Below are positions 7,087-15,212 of a stretch of 64,000 bases of DNA, one piece after another. Both the position numbers and the translations under genes were made by a program. This stretch comes from JAJRPT01 sp964465945. Lineage in GTDB: Bacteria; Bacteroidota; Ignavibacteria; Kapaibacteriales; UBA2268. The stretch lies in the NCBI GenBank assembly GCA_964465945.1, contig CAYXMM010000005.1, forward strand, positions 62,001-126,000. The letters are read 5' to 3'. Under the pieces are notes generated by a model. The model had not been told where the DNA came from. It searched no databases and saw only the letters and a list, made by a program, of their open reading frames with translations. Position 1 is the first letter of the stretch, and the number at the start of each line of letters is the position of its first letter.

Positions 7087-7458
7087 TTAATCCGATTTTT
7101 GTTCTACATAATTTAAAACTTCCTCCCAAGAGTCGGTTACCAAGATTGAATTTCCGAATTTTGCTGCGAGTGAAATAAAATCTTTCTGGGCTTCACGGAG
7201 TTTTCCAGTTTTGGATTTAACCTCTACCATCAGGATTTTATTATTTTTAATTGCTATTAAATCTGGGAAGCCAGCTGTTGCTCCGTTATTCATAATCTGA
7301 TAAAATCTAACAAGACGTTTGCCGATAGCACGGACTCCTGAGTTAATTCTAACAACAAGATATTTTTTTAATTTAAGAACTTCGATGATTTTACTTTGAA
7401 TTTCACTTTCAGATTCATCAACAAAGATTCTTTTTTGCAAATTAGAATTTCGGTTCAT
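7087..7458 (-). CDS. VRR-NUC domain nuclease
   Basis: The start at 7458 is chosen because GAGGGAG lies just upstream; an ATG at 7479 would extend it by seven residues. The 123-residue protein has the VRR-NUC layout: E-x2-IQ-x-KI helix, the strand VVRINSGVRAIGKR, GFPDLIAI with the metal-binding Asp, and VEVKSKTGKLREAQKDF with the E-x-K pair and Gln. These small PD-(D/E)XK nucleases are common in phage replication modules and cleave structured DNA. The start overlaps the end of dnaB by 17 bases. Confidence 0.88.
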   Translation of the reverse strand: MNRNSNLQKRIFVDESESEIQSKIIEVLKLKKYLVVRINSGVRAIGKRLVRFYQIMNNGATAGFPDLIAIKNNKILMVEVKSKTGKLREAQKDFISLAAKFGNSILVTDSWEEVLNYVEQKSD

Positions 7459-8953
7459 TGTCTCCCTCAAATTCATCATTATTATTTTTTGGTTCGGTAT
7501 AGTTGTGATAGTTTACGTTTTTATGTTTTACTTTACTTGGATGTTCTAATGCAGCTGCGGTAGTAACAGCTTGATACTTTTGAAATTTAGCACAAGGAGC
7601 ATTATATTCAAGCCGAGTATTACCTGTTCTTCCGTCTCGATTTTTTGCAATAGTGATGCTTGCAACTCCGATAGTGCTTAATCCATCGGGAAATTCTAAA
7701 ATTCCATCTTTCTCTGGTCGTTCGATAAATATTATTATTTTAGCGTCTTGTTCTAAATCGCCTGTATTACGAATGTCGGACATCATGATCTGTTTATCAT
7801 TTTTTGCTCTTGAGTCTTTATTTCGGTTAAGTTGATTGAGAGAAATAATACACACTTGAAGTTCTTTTGCAAGGTCTCTCAAAGTGTTAGAGAAGTAATT
7901 ATATTTTTCAGTTTCAGAATTAAATTTCTTTGCGGTCCTTAAATTCTGGAAATAATCAATTACGACGTATCGAACTTTATCTTGATTGTGTCTAATTCTC
8001 ACTGACTGAACTAATTTACTAATATCTGAATATTCGTGGTCAATAAACATTTTACTTTTAGCGTGTAGGTCTAAAAAATCCTGAATTTTTATCTTATCTT
8101 GTGCGTTAAGAGTTCCTTTTTTGATTGATTCAATGGGAATTAAAGTCTTTTGTGAAGTAATTCTATTAAGCAGTTCATCTCTTGACATTTCGATTGTAAC
8201 AAAAAGTAATGGAATTTTAAATGTATAGACCATATTAGAAGCGATAGTAATTCCTAAGGAAGTCTTCCCAATTCCTGGTCTTGCACCGATCACGACAAAA
8301 TCGCCTGGCATAAATCCGTTTATGATAGAATCAATAGCTTCAAGTCCAGTAGGAGTATATTTTACTTCACCAGATTGAATTTTTTGAAGATATTGTTCGT
8401 AAGAAGTTTTATCATCAACTGGGTCATTAGAAGCTTTTAAATCGACAATATTTTTAACGACATCGGAGTGTTTATTAATCACATCGAGGATGTTTTCGGT
8501 GTCGTCATACGCCTTTGCCAATGCTTCGCCAGACGCTTTGATTAACTTTCTTTTATAATCTCTTTCGAGCAAAATTATAGCGTGCTGTTCTACGTTTGCA
8601 GAACTAGGAGTTCGTCTATCAATTTCAAGAAGATATTTAGCACCTCCGACATCTTCCAGTTTGCCGAGCCGTTTAAGTTCTTCTACCAGAATAAGTATAT
8701 CAATTTTGACATGATTTTCAAACAAATTCACAAGAGCATTAAAAATTACTTTATGCTTTTCGTGATAAAATACAGAACTATCGCCGAGTAAATTAAGCAC
8801 CTTAGGTATAACTTTTTCGCTCATAATCATACCACCAAGCACAGCAATTTCAGATTCTGTTGAATGTGGTTGGACCTGTGAACCGATATTAATCACGTTC
8901 TTAAAATCAGGTTGTCGTTGATTATACCAATTATTATTCTGACTATTTTTCAT
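7442..8953 (-). CDS. dnaB: Replicative DNA helicase DnaB (phage-encoded)
   Basis: A protein of 503 residues. The N-terminal primase-interaction domain (ESEIAVLGGMI, residues 33-43, through about 150) is followed by a RecA-like core with Walker A GARPGIGKTS (223-232), Walker B VVIDYFQNL (near 316-324) and the typical LNQLNR and DIRNTGDLEQDA segments. Hexameric helicase for the fork; a full-length phage copy suggests the element brings its own replisome loading. It overlaps the Lin1244-like gene by four bases (ATGA), fitting a loader-helicase pair. The C-terminal 40 residues are low-complexity Asn/Glu-rich. Confidence 0.96.
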   Translation of the reverse strand: MKNSQNNNWYNQRQPDFKNVINIGSQVQPHSTESEIAVLGGMIMSEKVIPKVLNLLGDSSVFYHEKHKVIFNALVNLFENHVKIDILILVEELKRLGKLEDVGGAKYLLEIDRRTPSSANVEQHAIILLERDYKRKLIKASGEALAKAYDDTENILDVINKHSDVVKNIVDLKASNDPVDDKTSYEQYLQKIQSGEVKYTPTGLEAIDSIINGFMPGDFVVIGARPGIGKTSLGITIASNMVYTFKIPLLFVTIEMSRDELLNRITSQKTLIPIESIKKGTLNAQDKIKIQDFLDLHAKSKMFIDHEYSDISKLVQSVRIRHNQDKVRYVVIDYFQNLRTAKKFNSETEKYNYFSNTLRDLAKELQVCIISLNQLNRNKDSRAKNDKQIMMSDIRNTGDLEQDAKIIIFIERPEKDGILEFPDGLSTIGVASITIAKNRDGRTGNTRLEYNAPCAKFQKYQAVTTAAALEHPSKVKHKNVNYHNYTEPKNNNDEFEGDNEPKF

Positions 8954-10038
8954 ATAACTCCTTCTTCAATCTCATCATAAAGTCGTCGAAGTTCCTTAGG
9001 CAAACCTTCTAAATACTTCTGCTGTTCAATCCGTTCGGTCTCAATACCAGGATATTCAAAAGGGTTTACGGTGTCTTGCTCGTCGTCGTCGGGGACTTCT
9101 GGGACTTCTTCCCATTTTCTATCACGAAGCCAGTTCTTGAACGATTTAACATAAATCATTTGGTCTTTGCCAGTTTTTAAAAAGTCGTATTCACGTTTCC
9201 TATTCTGTGCTATAACAGCATAGTGCATTTCTGGTAAAAGTTCTTTCCAATTCTTGAAGTTATCTTTCAGAAAATTTAATTCAGTTTCAGGAGACCTACA
9301 CTTTCCTTTTGGATAAATTCCGATGACATGTTTTTTAAAAAATAAGTCTGGATTTTTTTGACAATGCAAGTTAATTACAGTTAATTCTAGTTTATTATAG
9401 TTAATTGTTTTTTGAAAATCGGACTTATTTGCGTTTTTTACATACTCTTCCTCAATTAGTTCGTCTTGGGTCTGTTCTAAAACATACTTGTCTTCGTTTA
9501 GCCCGTCTTCGGTCTGTTCTTTTTCTGTTGACCCTAAATTTATATTAAAATCCTCTTTCTTTTCCAAATTTAAAACTTCTATTATTGTCCCTTTTTTGTC
9601 TAAAATATTTAAGATTTGATTTTTTCTTATAATACATTCAAACAAAACATTCTTTTTAACAAGTAAATAATCTTGAAAAACATCAACTTCTTTTTTATAT
9701 TTTGCAGCAATAAAATAGTTCTTTTGGATTCTCTTTGAAGTTAAAATTCCATATTTGTCAAAAATATTTTTGTCGAAAATATTATTGTTAAGTGCAAAAT
9801 CTAAAACGTCATTAAAAAATGATAAGTCTAAGTATAAATTACGTACAAACAGCTTCGTAATTCTATCATTCCAGTCAATATAATAGCCATTTGAACCATA
9901 TATTTTAGAATATAATTCAATAATAACTGCTTTACCTAAAAGACCATGTTCAGCTAACAAATACTCAATTTTCTCATCATTATTCATATCAATATCAATT
10001 GAAAAATATCCAATTGATGCTTTATCGCTTCTTGCCAT
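8950..10038 (-). CDS. Lin1244/DUF4373-type phage replication protein
   Basis: A protein of 362 residues. The N-terminal 120 residues (YFSIDIDMNNDEKIEYLLAE, GLLGKAVIIELYSKIY, then WNDRITKLF) form the winged-helix domain typical of Lin1244/Lin1753 (DUF4373) proteins. The middle is a charged linker with a near-duplicated acidic block (EQTEDGLNEDKYV / EQTQDELIEEEYV, about 172-200). The C-terminus (LNFLKDNFKNW to FKNWLRDRKWEEVPE) resembles the DnaD-like or loader-interaction tail of these proteins. It probably recognises the origin and loads the DnaB encoded immediately downstream. Its ATG directly follows the stop of the HNH gene. Confidence 0.8.
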   Translation of the reverse strand: MARSDKASIGYFSIDIDMNNDEKIEYLLAEHGLLGKAVIIELYSKIYGSNGYYIDWNDRITKLFVRNLYLDLSFFNDVLDFALNNNIFDKNIFDKYGILTSKRIQKNYFIAAKYKKEVDVFQDYLLVKKNVLFECIIRKNQILNILDKKGTIIEVLNLEKKEDFNINLGSTEKEQTEDGLNEDKYVLEQTQDELIEEEYVKNANKSDFQKTINYNKLELTVINLHCQKNPDLFFKKHVIGIYPKGKCRSPETELNFLKDNFKNWKELLPEMHYAVIAQNRKREYDFLKTGKDQMIYVKSFKNWLRDRKWEEVPEVPDDDEQDTVNPFEYPGIETERIEQQKYLEGLPKELRRLYDEIEEGVI

Positions 10039-10872
10039 TTAATTACCCTCCTCATCAATCCATTTATTAATTTGATTAGTCCAGTTTTCTATCAAATCAA
10101 TAAAATGGTAATAATTATTAGAATTATATAAGTTTGGGATTAATTCCTCTTCAATATCATCTATAATATTTTTTTCTGAATACCCATGAATTTTTAATGC
10201 TTTAACATAATAATCTAATTTGATTATAGAATCTATATCATTCCAGTCTTTAAATGTTTTGCGACCTATACCTCGTAATTTCACTAATTTCTGCTTAATT
10301 GGAGGCATTTTTTTTACATTTATAATTTTTCTTAAATTTGTGAGGAAGTCTTCTACTGTTTTTTGAGTAGGACAACCTTCGTTATCGAACCGAATATATC
10401 GATCAAATGTAATATCAATACATTCAATTATTAATTTAACGTCAGTGTTTTTTAAGATTTCACTAATTATTTTTCTTCCGTTTTCATTGAACACCCAATG
10501 ATGATTCATCTTATGTTTATAATAATCACATATATTATCAATCATGTATTCATTGTTTGATTCAAGACTTTTTTTCCATTCAAACATCAATCGTATTTGT
10601 TCTCTTCTTTCACTATCATTTTCAATTTGTTTTCGTTCAATAGTGATGGTAGTATTATCACTTAATAATTTATCTTTTTTACCAAGATTGCAATCTCTAC
10701 ACGAAGTAACGAGGTTAATCAAGCTATTATCTCCACCTTTACTTACAGGTGTAATATGATCTAAATGAAGTATTACATCTGGAGCTTTCTGCCCACAATA
10801 TTGGCAAGTGAACTTATCTCTTTTAAAAACTTCAAATCTTGTTTTTACACTAATTATTTTTCTTTTTCCCAT
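10039..10872 (-). CDS. HNH endonuclease
   Basis: A protein of 277 residues. FKRDKFTCQYCGQKAPDVILHLDHITPVSKGGDNSLINLVTSC and RDCN give the HNH core: the zinc cysteines CxxC (near 23-26), DHI (near 38-40), the asparagine in SLINLV and a second CxxC. The C-terminal 200 residues are unassigned and helical. It may act in DNA processing or packaging, or be a free-standing homing nuclease. Supporting the latter, it sits exactly between a stub that starts like a DUF4373 protein (10854-10943) and the intact DUF4373 gene. Confidence 0.85.
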   Translation of the reverse strand: MGKRKIISVKTRFEVFKRDKFTCQYCGQKAPDVILHLDHITPVSKGGDNSLINLVTSCRDCNLGKKDKLLSDNTTITIERKQIENDSERREQIRLMFEWKKSLESNNEYMIDNICDYYKHKMNHHWVFNENGRKIISEILKNTDVKLIIECIDITFDRYIRFDNEGCPTQKTVEDFLTNLRKIINVKKMPPIKQKLVKLRGIGRKTFKDWNDIDSIIKLDYYVKALKIHGYSEKNIIDDIEEELIPNLYNSNNYYHFIDLIENWTNQINKWIDEEGN

Positions 10873-10943
10873 TTTTTGTCTCCTTTATTTATAATAAGTT
10901 TATTATTTTTTAAGTCTAATCCTTTCTTTACTGGTCTAGCCAT
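10854..10943 (-). CDS. 29-residue ORF resembling the start of a DUF4373 protein
   Basis: ATG at 10943. The peptide begins MARPVKKGLDLKNNKL and overlaps the HNH start by 19 bases. MARPxKxGLD is how many DUF4373 phage proteins begin, and the full DUF4373 gene lies on the other side of the HNH gene. It may be a decayed N-terminal stub left when the HNH gene arrived, or a real small peptide. AAAGGTT lies upstream. Confidence 0.4.
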   Translation of the reverse strand: MARPVKKGLDLKNNKLIINKGDKKWEKEK

Positions 10944-11010
10944 TTTTAACCTTTAATTTACAGTCTCTATATAAAAAATACACTCTTAGCAAGGTTTTAT
11001 ATTTGCTATT

Positions 11011-11493
11011 TTAGAAATTAACATCCATTAATCGCTTTACTTCATTTAAGTATAAATCAGAAGCAATAGATTGAGGCAAGGGCTTATGATTTTTACTATG
11101 CTTGATATTTTTAAATTCCCATTCTAACACATTATCGTCTGCCATAATCACTTCCTCTGGTAGTGGATAAATCCCACCAAACTTATACATTATCATTTTC
11201 AATAATTTACTTTCATAACTTTTATACTCTGGTAATCTATTCTTTAATGGACGTGGTAAATCAAGCATATACGCTTCGCTTGCATCGTGAAGTAATCCAG
11301 TTAACTTTAATTCATCTGGCAATAAATCGGCTACCCTTAAACAATGCTCTGCCACTGAGTAAAAACTCTGCGTATGACCTGCAAATCTACACTGATTGCC
11401 TAACGATATTGCAATGTCCAACAACTCAATTCTATTAATATCTGGATTAATTGGGTCTAAAAATTGATTAGTAAATGTTTCTAATTCATACAT
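11011..11493 (-). CDS. HD-domain phosphohydrolase (YfbR/5'-nucleotidase-like)
   Basis: Start at 11493, where AAAAGGAAG stands seven bases upstream; an upstream ATG at 11541 lacks such a site. The 160-residue protein has the HD layout: RFAGHTQSFYSVAEHC, LLHDASEAYMLDLPRPLK, and a later D in ADDNVLEWEF. The order H...HD...D and the SVAEHC / LLHDASEAY motifs fit YfbR-like deoxynucleoside monophosphate phosphatases. In phages these probably tune the dNTP pool. It follows the helicase gene on the same strand. Confidence 0.85.
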   Translation of the reverse strand: MYELETFTNQFLDPINPDINRIELLDIAISLGNQCRFAGHTQSFYSVAEHCLRVADLLPDELKLTGLLHDASEAYMLDLPRPLKNRLPEYKSYESKLLKMIMYKFGGIYPLPEEVIMADDNVLEWEFKNIKHSKNHKPLPQSIASDLYLNEVKRLMDVNF

Positions 11494-11541
11494 AAAATAC
11501 TTCCTTTTAATTTGAAATTTATTAATTGCAACCTGCAACAA

Positions 11542-13002
11542 TTAAAGTTGAGGTTCAAGTTCTTTTTTCTTTTCTAAATAATTTTTTACCAAGTGAAACG
11601 AAGCACCTGGTTTATGTCCGACTGATTCACAAAACACTTCTGCGACTTCTTTTAATTTCACTTCATATTCTTCTTGATTTAATCCCGTAACTTTCTCTGC
11701 CGATTTATACCAAGCCCACTTAGGATTATATGATTTTGATTTAGCAAAATTGACTAAAACATTCACATCACGGCGAAGTTTTACTCTCTTCCTGGCTTTA
11801 ATTTCAAAGGGTTTTAATTCGACTAATTCAATATTCAACATGTCAATATTTAATGGCAACTGCTTCGGTTTATATTCTTTTTGAGTTTCTTTATCACGAT
11901 ATACAAATCTTTGTTCAGTTTCATTTTTTACTCCTTTGAGCGACCAATTCCGTTTATATTCAACAGGACTATGTTCAGTTACAAGTCCAGCGTGGTCTAA
12001 AACTAAAGCATGCGATTTACCATTTGCTGGTCTTAAAGCTCTGCCAACCATCTGCATATATTTAATTAATGATTTACTTGGTCGGGCAAGTTGAACTGCT
12101 TCAATAGCAGGTAAGTCAAAACCCTCATCAAACACGCCTACATTATATAATACTTGAATTTCACCTTTTTGGAATAATTTAATTGCATTATCTCTTTGGT
12201 CAGAAGGTGTAGTTCCGTCGACATGAATTGCAGGGATACCAAATTGATTATAACAATCAACTATATCCTTTGAATGCTCAACATTTGCTGCGAAGCCGAT
12301 AGTTTTTAGTCCATTTGCAACTTTAATGTAATTTTTAACAAGAGAAATAGGAGGCACTCTTGCTATATACTTTTCTTGTAAATCTTTTTTGTTATAATCG
12401 CCAGCAGAGATTTTAATATCAGATAAATCAACAGGGGCTACATAATATTTAGGAGGAGTTAAAAAGCCCTGTTCGATTAATTCGTTAATTGAAATCCCAA
12501 TAATTAACTCGTCATAAATATCATCTAATCCATTCCCAGATGAACGGCAAGGAGTAGCGGTTACTCCTAATACTTTCATGTTCGGATTTTTATCACGTAA
12601 AGATTTTATGATTGTGCCGTAAGAATTACCTTTTTGAGTGTGATGAGCTTCATCAATAATAATTAAGTCGAACTTACCAACTTCATCTAATCTATTAATT
12701 AAGGTTTGAACGGAGGCAACTTGAACGTTTCTATCATAGTTTTTTTCAACCTTAGATTTAATTATTCCTGAGTTAATTCCGTAACCTTTATATAATTTAT
12801 CTGCTGCTTGATTTATAAGTTCACCACGATGAGCAAGCACCAGAGTCCTACGGTCATTCTCAAAGCCGTCTTTAATAATCGAAGAGAATAAGATAGTCTT
12901 GCCCGCACCTGTAGGTAATTGCAAAAGGACATTATTAACTCCATTTCGATAGAGTTCATAAATACGCTTTTTAGATTCAATTTGATAAGGTCTTAAATTC
13001 AT
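11542..13002 (-). CDS. SF2 DEAD/DEAH-box helicase (RadD-like)
   Basis: A protein of 486 residues. Q-motif region RPYQ (4-7), motif I PTGAGKT (30-36), motif II DEAH (118-121), motif III GVTATP, motif V IxAVQLARPSKS and motif VI QMVGRALRP are all intact. The order and the short C-terminal extension resemble RadD/type III-R-like helicases found in phages. It could act in recombination-dependent replication with the RecT/exonuclease pair. The C-terminal 130 residues are Lys-rich and unassigned. Confidence 0.92.
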   Translation of the reverse strand: MNLRPYQIESKKRIYELYRNGVNNVLLQLPTGAGKTILFSSIIKDGFENDRRTLVLAHRGELINQAADKLYKGYGINSGIIKSKVEKNYDRNVQVASVQTLINRLDEVGKFDLIIIDEAHHTQKGNSYGTIIKSLRDKNPNMKVLGVTATPCRSSGNGLDDIYDELIIGISINELIEQGFLTPPKYYVAPVDLSDIKISAGDYNKKDLQEKYIARVPPISLVKNYIKVANGLKTIGFAANVEHSKDIVDCYNQFGIPAIHVDGTTPSDQRDNAIKLFQKGEIQVLYNVGVFDEGFDLPAIEAVQLARPSKSLIKYMQMVGRALRPANGKSHALVLDHAGLVTEHSPVEYKRNWSLKGVKNETEQRFVYRDKETQKEYKPKQLPLNIDMLNIELVELKPFEIKARKRVKLRRDVNVLVNFAKSKSYNPKWAWYKSAEKVTGLNQEEYEVKLKEVAEVFCESVGHKPGASFHLVKNYLEKKKELEPQL

Positions 13003-13050
13003 TATTTATTAATTTGATGTTGTTTTAAATTCGCTTTTATATTTTACTTT

Positions 13051-13107
13051 TTCTTTGATGTTCTTATGATTCGAATAAAATGCTTCCAAAATAAAAAGAT
13101 GATGCCT
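13051..13107. repeat. Diverged copy of a 57-base segment of the 14313-14666 gene
   Basis: These 57 bases match 14379-14435 without gaps at about 46 positions. Read in the frame of the other gene, the minus strand here gives RHHLFILEAFYSNHKNIKE against RRHLWVLEDFYSNHKNIKE. That frame is preceded by a stop and is not the frame used by the 13064-13555 gene, so this is a scar of a lost paralogue. Confidence 0.75.
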
Positions 13108-13555
13108 TTATTAAATCATAATCATCTTGAATTTTTGTTGTTTCAAAACGTTCAACAATATCTTCAACTTCATTTTCTATCGGAATATCACTTAACATAT
13201 AGGTTGCTATTGTTTTGTTTAAAATTCGTTGTTGTTCGCTCGGGATAAAATCATAAAAAAAATAATCATTATATTTGCTTGCAATTTCTAAGTTTATTAA
13301 TTGAATTTTGTTATTAACAAATTCAATCAATACTTTAATTAAATTACCATTTTTAATTATAACAGTATCAAAATCACGTTCAAACATAATCACCGGCGGA
13401 AATGGTGAGCCGATTAATAACGTTTCAACTATTTTAGATTTTTCAGCGTCTGTTAAATAAGTGCTATCTACTCCAAAAAATTTTAATTGATTTTGTCTTG
13501 CAACATAAACTCCTAATGAATACATTTTAATTTTATGTTCGTATTTATAAATCAT
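13064..13555 (-). CDS. DUF262-like protein with degenerate active motif
   Basis: A protein of 163 residues. YLTDAEKSKIVETLLIGSPFPPVIMFE followed by a VIIKNGNLIKVLIEF strand-helix and DIVERFETTKI mirrors the DUF262/ParB-like N-terminal domain (usual order: IESLLLGxPIPP, IDGQQRLTTL, IFxRxN). The DGQxR core is replaced by NGNLI, so NTPase or nuclease activity is doubtful. The C-terminal dozen residues are read through a fragment of another gene in a new frame (see repeat 13051-13107). It overlaps the upstream gene by 11 bases. Confidence 0.55.
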   Translation of the reverse strand: MIYKYEHKIKMYSLGVYVARQNQLKFFGVDSTYLTDAEKSKIVETLLIGSPFPPVIMFERDFDTVIIKNGNLIKVLIEFVNNKIQLINLEIASKYNDYFFYDFIPSEQQRILNKTIATYMLSDIPIENEVEDIVERFETTKIQDDYDLIKASSFYFGSILFES

Positions 13556-14159
13556 TTTTCACCTCTTTATCTGTCCGAAATTTTATTTGTTCTTTTTCTT
13601 CTTCCAAAAGTTTAATTATCTTTTCCGTTAAGATATAAAATGTATCACGAGCTTTCCCAAATTGAATAATATTACAACTGAGTTCACTATCAAGTTTAGT
13701 GAATATTCCAGTTAGATTATTTATAGATGATTTTACTGCTTCTAATTCAATTAGATATGTTTCAAATTCCCTATTCCTGCTTATATCTTGTAAAGATATT
13801 TCAACTAATTCCTTTCCATTTTCTCTTTTAAATTCATATAGATACTCTGATACAATTTTATTAAACTCTTCTTCACTTATTTTAAAAGATACATAATTAT
13901 CTCCCAAAAGTGAACTGATGAAATTATCACTCCAATTCGCGAAATGTATTTTATATGTTTTCATATTAATTTCAGGTTCAACACCTAAATCATATTGTCT
14001 TTTATTAACATCTACAATGATTACTTGATGTTCGTTGTCGATGACTTTCTTTACACCTATATATCTATAATATTCATTATTATTTGAAATGCACGAATAA
14101 TAAAAATTATCTGTATTAACAAGAACATAAAATCCATTAATATCTCTGATTTTTTCCAT
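13545..14159 (-). CDS. Hypothetical 204-residue protein
   Basis: Not recognised. It has an N-terminal beta-rich half with many Tyr/Asn residues and a C-terminal helical, Glu/Lys-rich half (from about residue 120, ELVEISLQDISRNREFETYLIELE) that may form a coiled coil. GAGGTG precedes the start. It lies within the uninterrupted minus-strand early operon and is translationally coupled to the DUF262-like gene by an 11-base overlap. Confidence 0.6.
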   Translation of the reverse strand: MEKIRDINGFYVLVNTDNFYYSCISNNNEYYRYIGVKKVIDNEHQVIIVDVNKRQYDLGVEPEINMKTYKIHFANWSDNFISSLLGDNYVSFKISEEEFNKIVSEYLYEFKRENGKELVEISLQDISRNREFETYLIELEAVKSSINNLTGIFTKLDSELSCNIIQFGKARDTFYILTEKIIKLLEEEKEQIKFRTDKEVKNDL

Positions 14160-14217
14160 TTTTCACCTCTTTTTTTAAAACATTTGCAAACTGCATTTTT
14201 ATTATTTCAACTTTCAT
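14137..14217 (-). CDS. Possible 26-residue peptide
   Basis: ATG at 14217 after TTAGGGA; the peptide begins MKVEIIKMQFANVLKKEV and runs 23 bases into the next gene. The first four residues match the start of the 14994-15212 protein (MKVEKIDYQ). It may be a remnant start from a duplication in this small-gene region. Weak evidence. Confidence 0.25.
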   Translation of the reverse strand: MKVEIIKMQFANVLKKEVKNGKNQRY

Positions 14218-14312
14218 TCCCTAAGCCGTTTATTTATCCGACTTATGAATACCTTAATCTAAAAAGATTTCAACTTTATTAATTTAAGATTTAACATATT
14301 AACTCCTTTAAT

Positions 14313-14666
14313 TTAATTGAACTCATTTAAAAACTCCTTTGCTTTATTCAATCTTTCCATAAAAGTCTCTTTGCTAATTTCTTTGATGTTCTTATGATTT
14401 GAATAAAAATCTTCCAAGACCCAAAGGTGGCGCCTCACGCGATTGCTACGTTTTCCCATTTTTATAGAGTAAGAATTAGTATCATCTAAATCTATTTCAA
14501 CTATGTTAAAATCTTCATTCTCATCTGTCCAGATACCTAAGTATTTATTAGTCGGTGAGTTATACTCGGTTATCGTTGAATGAATAAAGCAATTCGATGT
14601 ATCAATTTTTTTAACAAATTCTTCTTTATTTGTAATTGTTTTTTTGAAAGTAATTTCTTCTATCAT
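14313..14666 (-). CDS. Hypothetical 117-residue protein
   Basis: Not recognised. It is a mixed alpha/beta small protein with a central acidic strand (IVEIDLDDTNSYSIKMGKR), a basic RRHLW segment and a helical tail. The start overlaps the stop of the 14663-15004 gene by four bases. The segment RRHLWVLEDFYSNHKNIKE (about 78-96) has a frame-broken copy at 13051-13107, so related genes once stood side by side here. Confidence 0.6.
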   Translation of the reverse strand: MIEEITFKKTITNKEEFVKKIDTSNCFIHSTITEYNSPTNKYLGIWTDENEDFNIVEIDLDDTNSYSIKMGKRSNRVRRHLWVLEDFYSNHKNIKEISKETFMERLNKAKEFLNEFN

Positions 14667-15004
14667 TTTAATTCCTTTAATTTAATACGTAATTCAGGTC
14701 TATCTTTGATAAATGCACAATAATTATAAATCCATATATCTTTAATTAACTTACTCCATAGTTCAGGTCTATCTTTGATAAATGCACAATAATAGAAAAT
14801 CCATTTATTATTATTTCCTATATATTTTAATAACTCTTTCGTATCAATGTATTTAATTAAATCTTTGGAATTTAACCATCCCAAATTATCTAACAATACT
14901 TCTGAAAATTCTTTGTCTGTTTTAGAATTTACAAGCTTTGTAAATTCACTTATACATGGGTTATTTTCTTTGCATTTTTGGATTATTAATTCTTTATTTA
15001 ACAT
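14663..15004 (-). CDS. Hypothetical protein with an internal 23-residue tandem repeat
   Basis: A protein of 113 residues. The C-terminal half contains YYCAFIKDRPEL and, 23 residues later, NYCAFIKDRPEL, each followed by a basic K-L-I-K/K-L-K helix; the N-terminal half contains a weaker version (NLGWLNSKDLIKYID). It reads as a short array of helical repeats. The DNA repeat is almost exact, so the duplication is recent. It overlaps genes on both sides. Function unknown. Confidence 0.6.
   Translation of the reverse strand: MLNKELIIQKCKENNPCISEFTKLVNSKTDKEFSEVLLDNLGWLNSKDLIKYIDTKELLKYIGNNNKWIFYYCAFIKDRPELWSKLIKDIWIYNYCAFIKDRPELRIKLKELK
14692..14793. repeat. Tandem duplication (period 69 bases) inside a small gene
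   Basis: TTCAGGTCTATCTTTGATAA begins at 14693 and again at 14762. Identity runs for about 32 bases without mismatch and continues imperfectly. The period of 69 keeps the frame and adds 23 residues to the protein. Confidence 0.9.
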
Positions 15005-15212
15005 TTTTTTCTCTCCACTTATCCAAGTCTTTTTGCCACGTTCTCAACTCGGACTTTAATGGCTCTATATCTGTTTCTAATTGTAAATTTTCCTTAAAAA
15101 AATCCAAAGTTTTAATAATCTTGGGTAATAACTCCGTTTCGGTTAATACAAACTGCGAGTTAACATCTAGATTGTCAATTTCTCTTTGATAATCAATTTT
15201 TTCAACTTTCAT
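14994..15212 (-). CDS. Hypothetical 72-residue coiled-coil protein, paralogue of 19044-19445
   Basis: A protein of 72 residues, mainly helical. YQREIDNLDVNSQFVLTETE and then a leucine-spaced helix to WQKDLDKWREKN align along the whole length with the C-terminal 70 residues of the 19044-19445 protein (YQNEIDCLDPIWQCLITENE to WEQEVKIWRKNN). The paralogue carries an extra N-terminal part missing here. Family unknown. It is coupled to genes on both sides. Confidence 0.6.
   Translation of the reverse strand: MKVEKIDYQREIDNLDVNSQFVLTETELLPKIIKTLDFFKENLQLETDIEPLKSELRTWQKDLDKWREKNVK

Noticed and set aside
6745..7178. Two overlapping plus-strand ORFs opposite the Mor-like and VRR-NUC genes
   Set aside because: Hydrophobic, Tyr/Phe/Leu-rich reverse-strand readings of AT-rich genes; no binding sites.
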